Shown: in pieces, positions 62,701 to 64,000 of the stretch | Layout of the letters: the number at the start of each line of letters is the position of its first letter | How positions within the stretch are numbered: position 1 is the first letter of the stretch | DNA from: Azospirillum brasilense | GTDB taxonomy: Bacteria > Pseudomonadota > Alphaproteobacteria > Azospirillales > Azospirillaceae | DNA length: 64,000 nt | Direction of reading: 5' to 3' | Assembly (NCBI RefSeq): GCF_022023855.1 | Contig: NZ_CP059453.1 | Span: 62,001 to 126,000, forward strand | The notes under the pieces: generated by a model | Told to the model about the DNA's origin: nothing | The model's database searches: none | Seen by the model: only the letters and a program-made list of their open reading frames with translations | Made by a program: the position numbers and the translations under genes

Positions 62701-64000
62701 CCCACGTTGCGGTAGAAGGTCAGTTCGCCGAAGTAGGCGCCGGTCACGATGTCCAGGTCGCCATCGCCGTCGAGATCCACCAGGACCGGCGTGGCGGACG
62801 AGTTGATCCCGACGATGCCGTGGGGGTTGGTGCCCAGCAGGTTGAAGTTGATGTCGGTCTGGTTGCTCACCGGCTGGGTGGTCAACGTGGCGGTGCCGTT
62901 GCCGGCGACGTCGCGCGTCGGCGCTGCCTGCGGCGGGGTGTAGTCCACCGTCACCGTGTCGGTGCGCAGGACGGCGTATTCCAGGGTCAGGGTGACGACC
63001 GAGCCGGTGATGGCGACGTTCGTCACGCCCACCGTCGCCCCGCCCGCCTTCACCGTGAAGGCCGACGCGGCGGGCTTGGACGACACATCCAGCGCCTCGG
63101 AATAGGTCAGCGTCAGCGTGGCGCCGTTCACCACCGCCGTGGACAGGACCGGCGCCGTGGCATCGATGGTGACGACCAGCGTCTTGGACGGGGCGGAGGT
63201 GCCGTCGCTGTTCTTCGTCTTCGCAGTCAGGGTCCGCGCGCCGTCGGCCAGCGCAGTGGCCGGCGTGATGGTCCATAGCCCGTCGCTGCCGGCGGTGGTG
63301 GTCCCCAGCGCCGTCGCCCCGTCGTACAGCACCACCGTCAGCCCGGCCAGCGCCGTGCCGGTGATCGTCGGGGTCGCGTCGCCGGTGAGCCGGTCGCCGG
63401 CCACGCCGAGATCCGACGCGGGGTCGAGCGCGAGCCCTTCCGGCGCGTCGGGCGGCGGCACCTGCCGCGACAGGATCAGGTTGCCGTCCGCGTTGCCGAT
63501 GAGCGCGTCGAGATCGCCGTCGCCGTCGATGTCCGCGAAGGCCGGCGTCGCCTTGCTCCCCGCGTTCTCAAGGCCGAAGGGGTTGGTGCCGACCAGCGTG
63601 AAGCTGGGGTAATAGCTGTAGCCGACGTTGCGGTAGACGACCGTGTCGCCGTTCGCGTTGCCGACCAGCAGGTCGAGGTCGCCGTCGCCGTCGACATCCA
63701 CGAAGGTCGGCATGGCGCCGCCGGTCATGCTGCCCAGCCCCAAGGGATTGGTGCCTCCCAGCGTGAAGCTGGGCACCGCCGAAGTGCCGGCGTTCCAATA
63801 GAGAACCAGGTTGCCGGCGCCGTTGCCGATCAGGACGTCGAGGTCGCCATCGCCGTCGATGTCCGCGAAGGCGGGTGCTGCGGCGCTGCCGACCCCGCCG
63901 AGGCCGAAGGGATTGGTTCCGGCCAGCGTGAAGCTGGGCGCCGTCCGGGTGCCGACGTTGCGGTAGACGACGATGCCGCCGTTCTGGTTGCCGATGAGCG
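56754..64000 (-). CDS. Giant RTX/Ig-repeat secreted protein, 5' end outside window
   Basis: At least 2415 residues; the frame is still open at the window edge, so the start is missing. Order from N to C: FG-GAP/VCBS-like blocks (DIDGDGDLDALIGNADGN-type repeats, 63440-64000 and 62040-62830), an Ig-like Big domain, a SwmB-like domain (LTYSEALDVSSKPAASAFTV) between these blocks, another Ig-like domain, eleven tandem 96-98-residue Ig-like repeats, a linker with IDAIEQSSAAFTIS, and a C-terminal array of RTX nonapeptides (GGAGNDLLFGG-type, about 56980-57600) ending in NRITILGQTGNVAGWFG. This is typical of type I secreted adhesins that bind calcium outside the cell. No type I secretion genes are in the window. 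Confidence 0.88.
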   Translation of the reverse strand, partial: LIGNQNGGIVVYRNVGTRTAPSFTLAGTNPFGLGGVGSAAAPAFADIDGDGDLDVLIGNGAGNLVLYWNAGTSAVPSFTLGGTNPLGLGSMTGGAMPTFVDVDGDGDLDLLVGNANGDTVVYRNVGYSYYPSFTLVGTNPFGLENAGSKATPAFADIDGDGDLDALIGNADGNLILSRQVPPPDAPEGLALDPASDLGVAGDRLTGDATPTITGTALAGLTVVLYDGATALGTTTAGSDGLWTITPATALADGARTLTAKTKNSDGTSAPSKTLVVTIDATAPVLSTAVVNGATLTLTYSEALDVSSKPAASAFTVKAGGATVGVTNVAITGSVVTLTLEYAVLRTDTVTVDYTPPQAAPTRDVAGNGTATLTTQPVSNQTDINFNLLGTNPHGIVGINSSATPVLVDLDGDGDLDIVTGAYFGELTFYRNVGTATAPSFTKVGTGPFGLGSVSNYSNPTFADLDGDGDLDALIGVGNGSLVYYRNVGTSTAPSFALVGTNPFGLAYGSNYAAPAFADLDGDGDLDLLVGNSGGLVYYRNVGTSTAPSFTLAGTNPFGLSHVGSNAAPVFVDLDSDGDLDLLIGNGSGQTVAYRNVGTSAAPSFTLVGTNPFGLGSVGYNARPTMADFDGDGKLDVMLGNSAGSMVVYLQGPPPPSAPSGLALAADSDSGVAGDRLTNNTTPTITGSAASGATVVLYRGATAIGTATATGGLWTITPTGSTLAQGSHTLTATATREGSTSQASTAFTLTIDTTAPNAPAVTSAALTNSTTPTLTGTAEANSTVTVTVGGATYTTTAASGTGAWSVNLSSATPASGTLSLNANGTNPVSVTATDAAGNVSSAGTQTLTIDTTAPNAPAVTSAALTKAVKPTLSGTAEANSTVTVTVGGATYTTTAAAGTGAWSVNLSSATPASGTLSLNANGTNAVSVTARDAAGNVSSAGTQTLTIDTTAPDAPAVTSAALTNSTTPAISGTAEANSTVTVTVGGATYTTTAAASTGVWSVNLSSATPASGTLSLNANGTNAVSVTARDAAGNVSSAGTQTLTIDTTAPDAPAVTSAALTNSTTPAISGTAEANSTVTVTVGGATYTTTAAAGTGAWSVNLSSATPASGTLSLNANGTNAVSVTARDAAGNVSSAGTQTLTIDTTAPNAPSVTSAALSNNATPVIGGTAEANSTVTVMVGGATYTTAALGTGAWSVDLSTATPASGTLGLNANGANPVSVTARDAAGNVSSAGTQTLTVDTTAPTAPSVTSAPLTNSTTPTLTGTAEAGSIVTVTVGGATYTAMATGGNWSIDLATATPVTGSLNLNANGTNAVSATATDAAGNTSSAGTQSLTIDTTLPNAPAVTSAALSNSTTPTLAGTAEVGSTVTVTVGGATYTTTATGGNWSINLATATPTTGSLSLNANGANPISATATDTAGNVSAPGTQSLTIDTTAPDAPTVTTALSNSTTPTLTGSAEAGSTVTVTVGGATYTTTATGGRWSIDLATATPTTGSLSLNPNGANHISATATDAAGNVSTPGTQSLTIDTTAPNAPAVTSAALSNSTTPTLAGTAEAGSTVTVTVGGATYTTTATGGNWSIDLATATPVTGSLNLNANGANPVSATATDAAGNTSSAGTQSLTIDTTLPDAPTVATALTNSTTPTLTGTAEAGSTVTVTVGGATYTTTATGGNWSVDLATATPTAGSLSLNPNGTNPVSATATDASGNVSAPAIQSLVIDTTLPDAPTVTTALSNSTTPTLTGSAEAGSTVTVTVGGATYTTTATNGGAWSLDLATATPVTGTLSLNPNGANPVSATATDAAGNVSAPGTQSLTVDTTAPTATVLFEDDSIDAIEQSSAAFTISGGEAGTSFTWTITSAGGGQVTGSGVMSGPTMRVTGLDLSGLGDGTLTLTLGLTDPAGNASPPFTAATQKLTATAEKPAPVAPPPTATVDGATVNGAITTGSDGKRVTTVTIAASNGERVEDTSTANADLADVPVVREQVVDRQTGAVSTVTTLTVSVSNGVAVTTSGSAERQTAAEAQTGLTGLIAAIEARTDAGTASRGNLTGGGSGFLSVLSAQAQLLVRAIDFSTPGATAGQAVQTKVTGNTLGGTGTASTAPTAVVLNTSAAAGPVTIQLDNVEFAAVVGNATLVGGDGEQIVYGDDHQQYMYLGAGDDILHGGGGKDTIASAGGNDTLYGDDGDDVVMGGEGDDWLFGGEGNDLVGGGVGNDALFGGTGRDILFGEDGDDTLTGEEGDDTLSGGAGNDLLFGGVGNDFLIGDAGDDTISGGAGNDVALGGAGRDLIGLGAGDDLASGDGGDDTLFGEDGNDTLFGGAGNDLLNGGAGNDVLFADGGADTLWGGAGADVFAFGRASGGSVVMDFQAGVDRLALYDAGMDLGAVIRSARVEGGNTTLDVGGGNRITILGQTGNVAGWFG
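58560..61765 (-). repeat. Eleven tandem Ig-like repeats (about 294 bp each)
   Basis: Each unit starts LTIDTTAPNAPAVTSAAL and contains GTAEANSTVTVTVGGATYTT and SLSLNANGTNPVSVTATDAA. Some units are 291 bases because of single-residue losses. Units vary in the last residues of each motif. Confidence 0.9.
60727..61277 (-). repeat. Near-identical adjacent repeat units
   Basis: Bases 60727-60983 and 61021-61277 match with one visible difference (60771 against 61065), at a spacing of 294. A third unit shares about 115 identical bases at 60577-60690. This is a recent internal duplication. Confidence 0.85.

Overview
The window is a 64 kb stretch of high-GC chromosome from an alphaproteobacterium. Gene content and style suggest Rhodospirillales, most like Azospirillum. 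The pointers are a PHB synthesis locus with PhaR, a caa3-type oxidase with a subunit I/III fusion architecture, several c-di-GMP and Che-type signalling genes, a CbiM gene behind a cobalamin riboswitch, an OprC-like TonB receptor and a very large RTX/Ig-repeat protein. The genus is an inference from gene families, not from a marker gene. Nearly all long reading frames antisense to these genes are high-GC shadows and are left out.

Region by region. 0.1-9.3 kb: serine acetyltransferase (cysE), then a LysR regulator divergent from a seven-gene run: binding protein, ATPase, two permeases, an agmatinase-like ureohydrolase, a nitrilase-type amidase and threonine ammonia-lyase. This reads as an uptake and breakdown operon for a polyamine or guanidino compound. 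9.5-12.4 kb: a purine/xanthine-type permease, acylphosphatase and a DUF2189 membrane protein. 12.4-17.6 kb: a caa3-type cytochrome oxidase operon whose I/III fusion gene is broken by two single-base frameshifts, facing a three-heme cytochrome c. 17.8-24.8 kb: a secreted Cache-like protein, a PAS-GGDEF-EAL protein, a small zinc-finger protein, an ABC ATPase overlapping a lipoprotein hydrolase, tRNA-Arg(CCG), a membrane protein, and a DUF6766 gene split by an in-frame amber codon.

24.9-34.3 kb: polA followed one base later by a CheR-PAS protein, two CheB-type methylesterases on the other strand, and a hybrid histidine kinase. This looks like a signalling cluster built from chemotaxis enzymes without receptors. 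34.4-38.1 kb: a probable copper-acquisition operon (DUF2946, OprC-like receptor, TonB). 38.2-43.6 kb: ychF, an EAL protein, a Nudix hydrolase, a LysR regulator, an MFS transporter and a small membrane protein. 43.6-45.6 kb: a structured, terminator-ended candidate small RNA and, convergent with it, an operon of three small lipoproteins next to unusually AT-rich DNA.

45.7-50.6 kb: the PHB locus, phaE-phaC-phbA-phbB on one strand and phaR divergent, with phaC starting deep inside phaE. 50.7-56.6 kb: a glutathionylspermidine-synthase-like protein, a two-domain glycosyltransferase, the riboswitch and cbiM, a Tat-exported superoxide dismutase and a hypothetical gene. 56.7-64 kb: the C-terminal 2400 residues of a giant secreted protein with FG-GAP/VCBS blocks, eleven Ig-like repeats and a terminal RTX array. 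Its start lies beyond the window.
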